Shown here: piece by piece, positions 7,412 through 15,543 of the stretch
Layout: the number at the start of each line of letters is the position of its first letter
Numbering within the stretch: the first letter of the stretch is position 1
Assembly: GCA_963677345.2 (NCBI GenBank)
Contig: CAXXLC010000016.1
Location: 124,001 to 188,000 of the forward strand
Direction of reading: 5' to 3'
DNA: 64,000 nucleotides
Source of the DNA: Saccharicrinis sp963677345
Lineage (GTDB): Bacteria > Bacteroidota > Bacteroidia > Bacteroidales > Marinilabiliaceae
Position numbers and translations under genes: made by a program
The notes under the pieces: model-generated
Seen by the model: the letters and a program-made list of their open reading frames with translations, nothing else
What the model was told of the DNA's origin: nothing
Databases searched by the model: none

Positions 7412-9580
7412 TTAGTCTCTAATATCCATTTCATCAAGTAAATAACCTGCCCCGGCGAATTTATCTATCAAAAACAACACATATCTAATATCTAAAGTTA
7501 TATTACGAGATTGTTCAGGATTAAAAACCAAATCACTCATAACACCTTCCCAGGCTCTGTCAAAATTAACACCAATAAGTTCACCATTAGCATTAACAAC
7601 CGGACTGCCAGAATTTCCACCTGTTGTATGATTTGTAGCTAAAAAACAAACAGGAACAGTTCCATTTACTTCGTACCTGCCGTAATCTTTTTTATTATAT
7701 AACTCTTTCAATTTTTCAGGAACTCTGTAATCATAAATATCAGGATTATCTTTTTCTATAATTCCCTCGAGCGTAGTATAGTTATTATATACAACACCAT
7801 CACGAGGTTCAAATCCTTTAACCTGACCATAAGAAACTCTTAATGTAAAGTTTGCATCCGGATAAAACACCTTATCACTCTGGTATTCCATCTGAGCTTT
7901 CATATACAATTTATCCAGAGACTCTAATTGATCATTTAAATCAAAATACTTCTCCGATATTTTGTCTTTATATAATTGATAAATGCTTTTGTATAAAATA
8001 CGAGCAGGGTCTTTATCAACTAACTGAACAGTCTTTTTACCAAAATTAACTATTAAATCATGTACTTTTTCTCTGGTTGAAAAGACTGATTTACTAAATA
8101 CGAAATCAACATATTTACTAATATCACCCTTAAATTTCTTTTCGATAACATCATAAACATCGGGCAAGAATTCTTTAGGCAACCGTTCTTTAAACGCACT
8201 AAGAATCATAGTCGTCATTTCTTTATCCAAAGGAGCATAATAATCTTTATAAAACTTAGCATACTCTTTTAAAGCCTGATTTTTTAAGGTGTCAATTACA
8301 TTTTCTGAAGCTGAATCTTTTCTGAATTCTTTAATAAGATCGTTCATAAGCTTAGAAGCCTCAGCTATTTCTGAACCATTTCTGTAAATCGTTTCAACAA
8401 TATAATTATAGTACAATTTATAATTTCCAAATTCATCATAAACCTTTTTATAATCAGCCAGAATATTTTTATACTTACTATTCTCCTGAGCCCAGGATTG
8501 AAAACCCATTTCAAAAGATTCTTTATTTTCTATAGCATTCAGTTTTTTAAGACCTTTGGTTTCTCCTATCCATCGTTTCCATGAGTTTGAAATACTGGCA
8601 TCTTTTGCCGCATATTTAATTCTCACCTCAGGATCAGATTTATATTTTTCAATAATATCAAGCTTTTTCCCTCTCAAAGCTATCAACTCAGGATATACCT
8701 TTTCTGTTAGCATTTTTATATGATAAGAAGGAACATATTGCGCTGTGGAACCCGGGTATCCAAATACCATAGTAAAATCACCTTCCTTAACCCCTTTTAG
8801 TGAAATAGGAAAGTGCTTTAGGGGTTTATAAGGAACATTATCCGAAGAATACTCAGCCGGCTTATTATTTTTATCTGCGTAGATTCTAAACAATGAAAAA
8901 TCGCCGGTATGACGCGGCCACATCCAGTTATCAGTATCACCACCAAACTTGCCAATAGCACTATTGGGTGCTCCAACAAGTCTAACATCAGTAAAGACTT
9001 CATTCAGAAACAAAAAATATTGATTGCCATGAAAAAAAGGCTTAAGCACTGCTTTATAATGGGTGTTTTTTACGGCCTCTTTTTTAATTGATTCAATGTT
9101 TGAAGAAATAATCTTTGCAATTTTTTCTTCCGACAAAGAATCATTAACTCCCTTTAAAACATCATCAGTCACATCTTTCATACTCTTTAAAAAAGTAACC
9201 TTTAAATCTTCATTGGGGAGTTCCTCTTGTTTATTCATAGCCCAAAAACCATCCGTTAAATAATCATGGTCGATTGAACTATGTGATTGTATTGAATTAT
9301 AACCACAGTGATAGTTTGTAATTAACAAGCCCTCATCAGATATGACTTCACCCGTACAGCCGCCTCCAAAAATTAAAACAGCATCTTTCATACAGGCCTG
9401 GTTTACACTATAAATATCTTCAGCAGTAAGCTTAAAGCCCATTTGCTGCATTTCTTCAATATTGTATTTCTTCAACAAAACAGGAATCCACATCCCTTCC
9501 TTTGCTTCACCAACAATAAAAAACGTAAAAGCGAGAATTAATAAAGAAATCCTCTTCATGATTTTCGTACTTTCTTTCAT
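7412..9580 (-). CDS. dpp11: S46 family dipeptidyl peptidase, DPP11-type (Asp/Glu-specific)
   Basis: Secreted serine exopeptidase of family S46, 722 residues, the normal length, which releases dipeptides from peptide N-termini in the periplasm for use as carbon and nitrogen source. The chymotrypsin-like triad is visible: His91 in NYHCGY, Asp227 in RHTGDFSLF and Ser657 in GGNSGSP. The residue 18 positions after the catalytic serine sets S1 specificity in this family: Gly in DPP7/DAP BII, Arg in DPP11. Here it is Arg675 in NFDRAWEG, which argues for DPP11 and acidic P1 residues. The signal peptide is KRISLLILAFTFFIVGEA. Start at 9580 is kept; an internal ATG at 9559 would give a more compact signal peptide. 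Confidence 0.92.
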   Translation of the reverse strand: MKESTKIMKRISLLILAFTFFIVGEAKEGMWIPVLLKKYNIEEMQQMGFKLTAEDIYSVNQACMKDAVLIFGGGCTGEVISDEGLLITNYHCGYNSIQSHSSIDHDYLTDGFWAMNKQEELPNEDLKVTFLKSMKDVTDDVLKGVNDSLSEEKIAKIISSNIESIKKEAVKNTHYKAVLKPFFHGNQYFLFLNEVFTDVRLVGAPNSAIGKFGGDTDNWMWPRHTGDFSLFRIYADKNNKPAEYSSDNVPYKPLKHFPISLKGVKEGDFTMVFGYPGSTAQYVPSYHIKMLTEKVYPELIALRGKKLDIIEKYKSDPEVRIKYAAKDASISNSWKRWIGETKGLKKLNAIENKESFEMGFQSWAQENSKYKNILADYKKVYDEFGNYKLYYNYIVETIYRNGSEIAEASKLMNDLIKEFRKDSASENVIDTLKNQALKEYAKFYKDYYAPLDKEMTTMILSAFKERLPKEFLPDVYDVIEKKFKGDISKYVDFVFSKSVFSTREKVHDLIVNFGKKTVQLVDKDPARILYKSIYQLYKDKISEKYFDLNDQLESLDKLYMKAQMEYQSDKVFYPDANFTLRVSYGQVKGFEPRDGVVYNNYTTLEGIIEKDNPDIYDYRVPEKLKELYNKKDYGRYEVNGTVPVCFLATNHTTGGNSGSPVVNANGELIGVNFDRAWEGVMSDLVFNPEQSRNITLDIRYVLFLIDKFAGAGYLLDEMDIRD

Positions 9581-9598
9581 ATGTCAAAATCTGTTTTT

Positions 9599-9642
9599 AA
9601 TTGCCATATGAAACTCACCAATTTAGTCTTCCTCGTGTGTAA
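9599..9642 (-). promoter_or_regulatory. Leader motif shared with fucP (copy 1)
   Basis: 44 bp matching 60573-60616 at 34 of 44 positions without gaps; the gene-proximal 20 bases (AATTGCCATATGAAACTCAC on the + strand) match at 19 of 20. Each copy lies about 20 bases upstream of a minus-strand start codon, in the gap after a co-directional gene. Function unknown; likely an mRNA leader or binding site. Confidence 0.5.
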
Positions 9643-9702
9643 GAACTCCTTATCATGGCTCGTTTCATCTGTTTTAATAAATATTTTTGTTTTTGGGAGA
9701 AA

Positions 9703-10290
9703 TTAAAAGTTTAATAATTCTGTATATAACTTTTGAATTGGCAAACCTACTACATTAAAATAAGATCCTTCAATTTTTTCAATAGCAATCATACCAATCC
9801 ATTCCTGAATTCCATATGCTCCGGCTTTATCATAGGGTTTAAAATGCTCAACATAATATTCAATCTCAGAAGAGCTTAACTCTTTAAAATAAACTACAGT
9901 CTCTACTGCAAATGTAACTTTCTTATCTTTAGACATCAAGGTTACCCCTGTAATAACAGAATGACTCTTTCCGGATAATTTAGTCAGCATTTCAACTGCA
10001 TGATCTTTGTCTCCGGGTTTACCAAGAACTTCGTTTTCCAGGCAAACAATAGTATCTGCAGTAACAATTAACTTATTAGAATGTACTACCTCATCTTTAT
10101 AAATTGAAGCTTTTAATTCTGAAAGATATTTAGCTATTTCCGGATTCGTTAAACCTTCGGGATATATCTCTTCTACACCTTTTTTATTTCCAAGCTTAAA
10201 ATTAACCCCTATGTCTTTTAACAACTGAGATCTTCTTGGTGATTGCGAGGCAAGGATTATTTCATATTCAGATAAATGGTCTGAACTCAT
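9703..10290 (-). CDS. maf: Maf family nucleoside triphosphate pyrophosphatase
   Basis: House-cleaning nucleotide pyrophosphatase of the Maf/HAM1-like fold that hydrolyses dTTP, UTP or modified NTPs to the monophosphate. The N-terminal family signature ILASQSPRRSQLL is present, as are the TADTIVCLENEVLGKP segment with its catalytic acidic residue and the KPYDKAGAYGIQEW block. About 195 residues from the ATG at 10290, which follows the ubiA-like stop by 13 bases; an ATG at 10326 would overlap that gene and add 12 residues not typical of the family. It is the last gene of a likely kdsC-like/ubiA/maf operon. The YhdE-like form (dTTP/UTP) is the most probable subtype. Confidence 0.9.
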   Translation of the reverse strand: MSSDHLSEYEIILASQSPRRSQLLKDIGVNFKLGNKKGVEEIYPEGLTNPEIAKYLSELKASIYKDEVVHSNKLIVTADTIVCLENEVLGKPGDKDHAVEMLTKLSGKSHSVITGVTLMSKDKKVTFAVETVVYFKELSSSEIEYYVEHFKPYDKAGAYGIQEWIGMIAIEKIEGSYFNVVGLPIQKLYTELLNF

Positions 10291-10303
10291 TAATGATAAG
10301 ATT

Positions 10304-11248
10304 TTAAAATAATTGACTAATAACAAATATGTATAAAATACCCATTAACATGATAACCTTATACAAAGAACTTAATTTGTGAAAATGCTTTGAACTTTCA
10401 GCTTTATATAACAAGTAGGTGGAAACGATAAATGGAAGACTAATAAAAGCAATAAAATAATATAAAGAATAAATGCTATTGTTTATTTTATCGATTTTAA
10501 AATACAAAGCCCAGATGGAAATCAATGTAAATAAAGTCATAAGAAAAACAAAAATCTTACTGTATTTGATTCCTATAACAATGGGTAAAGTCTGACAACC
10601 TTCTTCTTTATCTCCTTGCAAGTCCTCCATATCCTTAACAACTTCTCTGATTAAAGTAGTTACAAATGCAAAAAAAGCAAATCCCAGTGTCCAGTACCAG
10701 GCCATAGTACATACTTCACTATCAATAATTGCCTGACCGTGTACTCTTTCCAATGCCCCAAATTCAAATGAAACAACTATTATAGAAACCAATGCGGTTA
10801 ATCCGGCAACAACAATATTTCCAATAAACCCTTGCTTTTTAAATGTTGTAGAATAATACCAAAGAAATACAGGTATTAACAAAAACATAAATGCCCAGGT
10901 TTCTTTACGAACAAGATATGACAGGAATAAGCCAATAAAAACACCACAAAAAGTAAGAAGCACATGAAAAAACATAACTTCTCTACGTTTAAAGTCATTT
11001 CCTACAACTACTCTATCTGGTCGATTTAAACGATCTATCTTAACATCAAAATAATCATTTATCACATATCCTGAGGCAGCTAAAAAAACTGATGCCAGCA
11101 CCAATAATCCGAATCTAAAATGAGAGAATACCGGTTCATATCCATAATGATTTAAAATCGGAATTATTAATCCATAACGAATCAAACATTGCAAAAGAGC
11201 AATAATCAACAGATTTTTAAAGCGAACTAACTGAAATAATGAAAGCAT
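10304..11248 (-). CDS. UbiA-family prenyltransferase (geranylgeranylglycerol-phosphate geranylgeranyltransferase-like)
   Basis: Integral membrane prenyltransferase of the UbiA superfamily, 314 residues with about eight to nine hydrophobic segments. The two Asp-rich Mg-diphosphate motifs are clear: VINDYFDVKIDRLNRPDR and REVVKDMEDLQGDKEEG. Bacteroidota members in this neighbourhood are usually annotated as geranylgeranylglycerol-phosphate geranylgeranyltransferase-like; the in vivo substrate is not settled. It lies between the KdsC-like phosphatase (29 bases upstream) and maf (13 bases downstream), all on the minus strand, and probably shares their transcript. Menaquinone or heme prenylation are alternatives but the neighbours do not support them. 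Confidence 0.87.
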   Translation of the reverse strand: MLSLFQLVRFKNLLIIALLQCLIRYGLIIPILNHYGYEPVFSHFRFGLLVLASVFLAASGYVINDYFDVKIDRLNRPDRVVVGNDFKRREVMFFHVLLTFCGVFIGLFLSYLVRKETWAFMFLLIPVFLWYYSTTFKKQGFIGNIVVAGLTALVSIIVVSFEFGALERVHGQAIIDSEVCTMAWYWTLGFAFFAFVTTLIREVVKDMEDLQGDKEEGCQTLPIVIGIKYSKIFVFLMTLFTLISIWALYFKIDKINNSIYSLYYFIAFISLPFIVSTYLLYKAESSKHFHKLSSLYKVIMLMGILYIFVISQLF

Positions 11249-11277
11249 AAATGCTGGATTTACAGATTAATAAATAA

Positions 11278-11793
11278 TTACCACGTATGATCTGTTCCCC
11301 ACATATTATGTACACGCAACACTTGTTCCAGAACATCACGAGCACAACCTTCTCCTCCATTTTTATGACTAATATATTTACACAGACTCTTTATTTCCTC
11401 AACAGCATCAGCAGGACAAACCGGTACTCCAACTACTTTCATAACCGGATAATCAGGTAAATCATCACCCATATATAAAACATTTTCAGGAGATAAGTTT
11501 CTTTTCTCAATCCAATCATTAAACTGAATGATTTTATCTGAAGCCCCCATATAAACATCCTGCACACCCAGATCAACATATCGTTTTCTTACCGCATCCG
11601 TTTTACCCCCGGTAATAATAGCAACCGGAAAACCTAATTTAACAGCCAATTGTAAAGCATAACCATCTTTAATATTTGCTGTTCTCATTGGTTCACCATT
11701 AGGATGAATAGGTATAATCTGGGCTGATAAAACTCCATCTACATCAAAAGCAAATGCCTTTACTTTCTTTAAATCTTCTTTAAAATTACTCAT
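11278..11793 (-). CDS. HAD-superfamily phosphatase, KdsC-like
   Basis: 171-residue HAD phosphatase of the C0 (capless) KdsC/YrbI group, which in its best-known form removes phosphate from 3-deoxy-D-manno-octulosonate 8-phosphate for lipopolysaccharide Kdo synthesis. Motif I is FAFDVDGVL with nucleophile Asp17 and general acid Asp19; motif II is the TGG of AIITGGKTDAVRKR; motif III is MGDDLPDYPVM. The length and GVPVCPADAVEEIK block fit KdsC closely. It heads a minus-strand operon with the UbiA-like and maf genes. A Bacteroidota paralogue acting on another sugar acid phosphate cannot be excluded. Confidence 0.85.
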   Translation of the reverse strand: MSNFKEDLKKVKAFAFDVDGVLSAQIIPIHPNGEPMRTANIKDGYALQLAVKLGFPVAIITGGKTDAVRKRYVDLGVQDVYMGASDKIIQFNDWIEKRNLSPENVLYMGDDLPDYPVMKVVGVPVCPADAVEEIKSLCKYISHKNGGEGCARDVLEQVLRVHNMWGTDHTW

Positions 11794-11891
11794 GTATAAT
11801 AATTAAATATAGTGCAGTTGCGAATTTACAAAAAATAAGTTTGTAGCTATACCAACTATAATTTAAGCTTTAAATAATATAAAGTCATGAT

Positions 11892-12680
11892 CTATTTAAA
11901 AATATCATCTTTAAACCGTTGATAACCATCAAATACATATCGATTTGAAAAAAGAATAGTTAGAAAGAGGTTTAGCGTACAACCGGTAAAAATGGCCAAC
12001 ATAATCATAACCTGATATTTAATTGCAATCAATGGCGGACTTCCTCCCAGTATTTGGCCTGTCATAACACCCGGCAAAGTTATTAATCCAATAACTGTCA
12101 TTGTTGCTATTAATGGATTTAGTCCTCGCTTTACAGCTTCAGCTAAGAAAGGCCTCTTTGCTATTGCTGAGTCACCTGCATTTGTTAGTAAAAAATAATA
12201 CAAATCCCTTTTTTCAGATAAACCTTTATAATAAGCAGTCAACCCCACAATATTATGATTCAAAGAATTACCCAGAACCATACCCGTAATCGGGATAAAA
12301 TATCGTGCATCAAAAACATAATCAAGTTTAATAACTATGCCCAGAAAAAAAGCATCAATGATGAGTATAGTAGTAAAAGATGCCAATATCATAGGAATCA
12401 CAAAAGTTTTCCATTTCAAACCTACTCTATTGATGGATGTAAATACTCCAACCACTATCATTACAGCCACCCATAATGAATTGATAAAGGCACTATTCTT
12501 ATCAAAAATCCATTCTAAATAAAGTGCAATTAAACCTAATTGAATGACCATTCGCGATAAAGCGACAAGAATATTTTTTACAATCTTTATTTTAAAATAA
12601 ATAAAAAATAAAATTGGTAAAAGCATTATAATAAAGCCTATTACCAAATCAATAATTCTTATATCTAAGATTTCTTTCAT
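11892..12680 (-). CDS. fetB: ABC transporter permease, FetB/UPF0014 family
   Basis: Multi-span inner-membrane protein, 262 residues with about seven hydrophobic segments, of the UPF0014/YbbM family. In Escherichia coli FetAB exports iron and helps under oxidative stress. Family signatures are GNSLNHNIVGLTAYY (about 140-155), EAVKRGLNPLIATMTVIGLITLPGVMTGQ split across the central helices, and GGSPPLIAIKYQ. It follows the ATPase gene by 7 bases on the same strand, so the two form a two-gene operon. Substrate is inferred from the E. coli pair; an uncharacterised metal or metabolite is possible. Confidence 0.88.
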   Translation of the reverse strand: MKEILDIRIIDLVIGFIIMLLPILFFIYFKIKIVKNILVALSRMVIQLGLIALYLEWIFDKNSAFINSLWVAVMIVVGVFTSINRVGLKWKTFVIPMILASFTTILIIDAFFLGIVIKLDYVFDARYFIPITGMVLGNSLNHNIVGLTAYYKGLSEKRDLYYFLLTNAGDSAIAKRPFLAEAVKRGLNPLIATMTVIGLITLPGVMTGQILGGSPPLIAIKYQVMIMLAIFTGCTLNLFLTILFSNRYVFDGYQRFKDDIFK

Positions 12681-12687
12681 ATTTATC

Positions 12688-13284
12688 CTATTTCAATTCG
12701 ATAACTCTGTTTGAACTTTTAATCCATGTATTATTATGGGATGCTGATAATATCGTTTTATTCTTTAATCCTTTTACAGTCTTCAATAGCAATTGAATAG
12801 AAGCTTCGTCTAGTGAAGAAGTTGGCTCATCCATTAAAACAATTGGTTTTTCGATACTAAGACAAATGGCAATAATAATACGTTGTTTTTGTCCTCCACT
12901 AATCTTCTGAAAATCATCACTAAGCATCTTTATATCAATATCTAATTGATTCAGCAAAGACTCTATTATATTAATATTATCCTTTAGTCCTAATAAATCA
13001 ACCAATTGCATCCCGTTTTGCACAGGAAGATTAACATTTTGGGGAATCCAAATTATACTGTTACGTATTTTCGAAATTGTACTTTGTTCCAATATATCAC
13101 CATTGATTTCAATTGAACCGTTTATAAAGCTTACATAGCCTTGTAATATTTTCAATAATGAAGATTTTCCTTTTCCTGATTCACCTTTTAGAGTAACAAA
13201 TTCAGAGGAGTTAACTTCAAATGAAAAATCTTCGAATATATTTTTATCTCCAAACTTTAGAGAAATGTTCTTACATTTAATCAT
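12688..13284 (-). CDS. fetA: ABC transporter ATP-binding protein, FetA-like
   Basis: Cytoplasmic ATPase subunit of the FetAB-type transporter, about 198 residues. Walker A is GESGKGKS (34-41), the signature is ISGGQKQR and Walker B is IVLMDEP followed by TSSLD. The ATG at 13284 (MIKCKNISLKFG) gives the standard N-terminus of an ABC ATPase; a longer frame to 13353 would run into the divergent thpR start and adds a sequence unlike the family. It is 7 bases upstream of fetB. Bacteroidota FetA proteins are short like this one. Partner and order match the ybbL-ybbM pair of other bacteria. Confidence 0.88.
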   Translation of the reverse strand: MIKCKNISLKFGDKNIFEDFSFEVNSSEFVTLKGESGKGKSSLLKILQGYVSFINGSIEINGDILEQSTISKIRNSIIWIPQNVNLPVQNGMQLVDLLGLKDNINIIESLLNQLDIDIKMLSDDFQKISGGQKQRIIIAICLSIEKPIVLMDEPTSSLDEASIQLLLKTVKGLKNKTILSASHNNTWIKSSNRVIELK

Positions 13285-13340
13285 AATCGAATTATTAGTA
13301 GCTTTTATGTAGGTTATATAATTTTCAAAACAAAAGCCAA

Positions 13341-13904
13341 ATGAATAAAACACGAATATTCATCGGGATAAAATTAAATCTATCTAATTATCAAAATAAC
13401 ATTAAAGGATTTTTTGATGTAATTTCTTCACAAAAAATAAAATGGACAAGAGAAGATAATTTACACCTTACTTTTCTTTTTATAGGCAGTATTGAGCCTA
13501 AATATATAAAAGAATTAACTAAATCATTGAAGATGGAGTTAACTAATTATTTAAGATTTAAAATAAGAGTAGATAAATGCGGCAGTTTTTATAAGAAAAG
13601 AAAAAGTAGTATTCTATGGCTGGATGTAAACCATAATAATCAATTATATGATTTACAAAAAGCTATAGTAGAAACAGTGAATCCCATTATTCCCTCTGAA
13701 CTAAGAGACCATACAACTCAATATAAACCACATATTACAATAGCCAGATTTAACAAAAGCATTAATATGGATATTGAAGCACTAAATCAATATTTAGAAG
13801 GAACTTTTATTGATTTAGATATTGATGAAGTACAAATAATAGAAAGTAAATCGAGTCCTAATGGAATTAGTTATATTCCTATAGACACTATCTTTTTAAA
13901 ATAA
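13341..13904 (+). CDS. thpR: RNA 2',3'-cyclic phosphodiesterase (ThpR/LigT family)
   Basis: 187-residue protein of the 2H phosphoesterase superfamily, which opens 2',3'-cyclic phosphate on RNA ends (older name 2'-5' RNA ligase). Both catalytic HxT motifs are present: NLHLTFLFIG near residue 42 and KPHITIARF near residue 130, the defining spacing of the family. The N-terminus MNKTRIFIGIKL is the usual first strand. It is divergent from fetA across 56 bases and ends at a strong hairpin shared with the convergent OMP gene. The physiological RNA substrate in bacteria is not known. Confidence 0.92.
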   Translation: MNKTRIFIGIKLNLSNYQNNIKGFFDVISSQKIKWTREDNLHLTFLFIGSIEPKYIKELTKSLKMELTNYLRFKIRVDKCGSFYKKRKSSILWLDVNHNNQLYDLQKAIVETVNPIIPSELRDHTTQYKPHITIARFNKSINMDIEALNQYLEGTFIDLDIDEVQIIESKSSPNGISYIPIDTIFLK

Positions 13905-13906
13905 AA

Positions 13907-13927
13907 AGAGCTGCATAAAGCAGCTCT
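13907..13927. terminator. Bidirectional terminator between thpR and OMP gene
   Basis: AGAGCTGC and GCAGCTCT form an 8-bp perfect stem with loop ATAAA, three bases after the thpR stop codon and 25 bases from the convergent gene's stop. Confidence 0.8.
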
Positions 13928-13952
13928 CAAAGTATTTAATTTACTATAATTA

Positions 13953-14534
13953 TTAGATTCCAAATAATCTGTATCCTAAACTAAAAGTTAAAACATTTGT
14001 TTTTTGACCAAAGTCCACTTTTGAAATATCTTTCATACCCCATTCATAACGAACATCTAAGGATAATTTCCAAACAGCTACACCTCCACCAGCTTGAAAT
14101 GTCCAGTTTGCATTTTCCATAGCTTTTAAATCATCTTTTGAAATAAAAGAAGCTACTGGTCCGGCAACACCATATATTCTGGCAACTTTAAGATCTAGCA
14201 ACTGTAAATTTGCTAACAAGGGAATATCCCAGGTTTTAATATCGCTAGTTGCTTCAGCAACTTGATCTCCATCAGTAAATGTGTACTGAGTCTTTTTCTT
14301 AGCGTAATAAATCTCCGGTTGAAAAGAAACATCTCCAAATAACTTTAATCTACCATATGCACCAAATAAAAAACCAGCTTTTGCTTCATTTTTAATATCA
14401 GAACCCGTTGGAACATCACTTAATTTAATTTTGGTACTATTAAAACCCGTCTTTAATCCCAATTCAAATTTATCTTGAGCATTTATATTTAACAAAAAAA
14501 TACTCAAAACTGCTAAAAGAAATAATTTCTTCAT
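13953..14534 (-). CDS. Outer membrane beta-barrel protein (porin family)
   Basis: 193-residue exported protein with a clear signal peptide (MKKLFLLAVLSIFLLNINA, cut before Gln) and alternating hydrophobic strands ending in an aromatic-rich C-terminus (TFSLGYRLFG), as in the small OMP_b-brl_2 barrels of Bacteroidota. FELGLKTGFNSTKIKL after the signal peptide is the usual first strand; GAYGRLKLFGDVSFQPEIYY and VWKLSLDVRYEWGM are later strands. No specific ligand can be named. It follows queF by about 110 bases with its own possible -7 box (TAATTTTG, minus strand, 14614-14621), so it may be transcribed separately. Confidence 0.8.
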   Translation of the reverse strand: MKKLFLLAVLSIFLLNINAQDKFELGLKTGFNSTKIKLSDVPTGSDIKNEAKAGFLFGAYGRLKLFGDVSFQPEIYYAKKKTQYTFTDGDQVAEATSDIKTWDIPLLANLQLLDLKVARIYGVAGPVASFISKDDLKAMENANWTFQAGGGVAVWKLSLDVRYEWGMKDISKVDFGQKTNVLTFSLGYRLFGI

Positions 14535-14642
14535 AATTTAAAGTTTATATTCTACAATGTAAATTCGTTTACATAAAGACAAATTAAATGATTATCCCAC
14601 GTATAAAACAACACAAAATTAAAACTTATGTTATTAAATAAC

Positions 14643-15521
14643 TTATTGTCTGAATGCAGGGGCTGTTAGCTCATTAGAACGAACCAAATTATTAGGTAAT
14701 AAATCATAAAGATTTGCCCTAACAGGACAAATATCAATTCCTCCCCTACGAGTATATAAGCATGAAACCATAATTTCATCAGGAGAAAATTTATCAAATA
14801 ATCTTTTGTAAATCATTTCACATATTTCTTCATGAAAATGATTCTCATCTCTTATAGAAACAAGATATTGCAACAAAGATATCTTATCTATTTCATAATT
14901 TGATTTAATATAAATATAAACACTCCCCCAGTCTGGTTGATGCGTGATTTTACAATTACTACGTAGTAAATTAGAACTTACTTTCAGTTCAATTAATTGA
15001 TTTTGCTTAGTACCTATTAATAAGGATTGATCTTCATTGTATTCATTAAAGGATATATCATCAGCTTGAGATAGATCTTCCAGTAATTCAAAATCATTAA
15101 AGTCAAAAACCTGAGCGCTATATTTTGTATGAAAAGAAACTTCTATTTGTGTATTTAATAACTTAGTTAAGTCATTCTTTATAGTTTCTAAAACAATTGC
15201 AATTCCTTCATCCCGGTTTTTACCATATTTACCCATATTAAATGAGTTTAAATAGAGTTTAAAAGATTTGCTCTCTACCAAAAACTCATTACTACAAGAA
15301 TACACTAATTTCAATATCCCTGTAACAGGCAATCCTTTTTGTGTCAAAAACCCCAACTCATAAGCATGCCAGGCATCTACACCTACAAAAGGCAAATTAT
15401 TGTCTTCTATATGATATTGTTCACGGTTTAAATACCTGGGTACAGCCACTAATATATCCGGAGCATATTCACGAGGGTGACTGATTTGTTGACCCAGTAC
15501 TTTTCCTTCTATTTCTTTCAT
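14643..15521 (-). CDS. queF: NADPH-dependent 7-cyano-7-deazaguanine reductase (bimodular QueF)
   Basis: Reduces the nitrile preQ0 to the amine preQ1, the last free-base step of queuosine synthesis. 292 residues, the long two-domain form as in E. coli. The N-terminal half holds ESKSFKLYLNSFN (83-95) with the substrate-binding residues; the C-terminal half holds SNCKITHQPDWGS with the thioimide-forming Cys190 and Asp197, and HFHEEICEMI plus CLYTRRGGIDICPVR. Cys190 is at the same number as in the E. coli enzyme. It is the third gene of a queC-queE-queF run on the minus strand with gaps of 28 and 22 bases. Confidence 0.96.
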   Translation of the reverse strand: MKEIEGKVLGQQISHPREYAPDILVAVPRYLNREQYHIEDNNLPFVGVDAWHAYELGFLTQKGLPVTGILKLVYSCSNEFLVESKSFKLYLNSFNMGKYGKNRDEGIAIVLETIKNDLTKLLNTQIEVSFHTKYSAQVFDFNDFELLEDLSQADDISFNEYNEDQSLLIGTKQNQLIELKVSSNLLRSNCKITHQPDWGSVYIYIKSNYEIDKISLLQYLVSIRDENHFHEEICEMIYKRLFDKFSPDEIMVSCLYTRRGGIDICPVRANLYDLLPNNLVRSNELTAPAFRQ

Positions 15522-15543
15522 AGAGTAATTAAAATTCTAAATA

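Noticed and set aside
9703..10326. Longer maf start at 10326
   Set aside because: It overlaps the UbiA-like gene by 23 bases and adds residues untypical of Maf; the ATG at 10290 gives the standard N-terminus.
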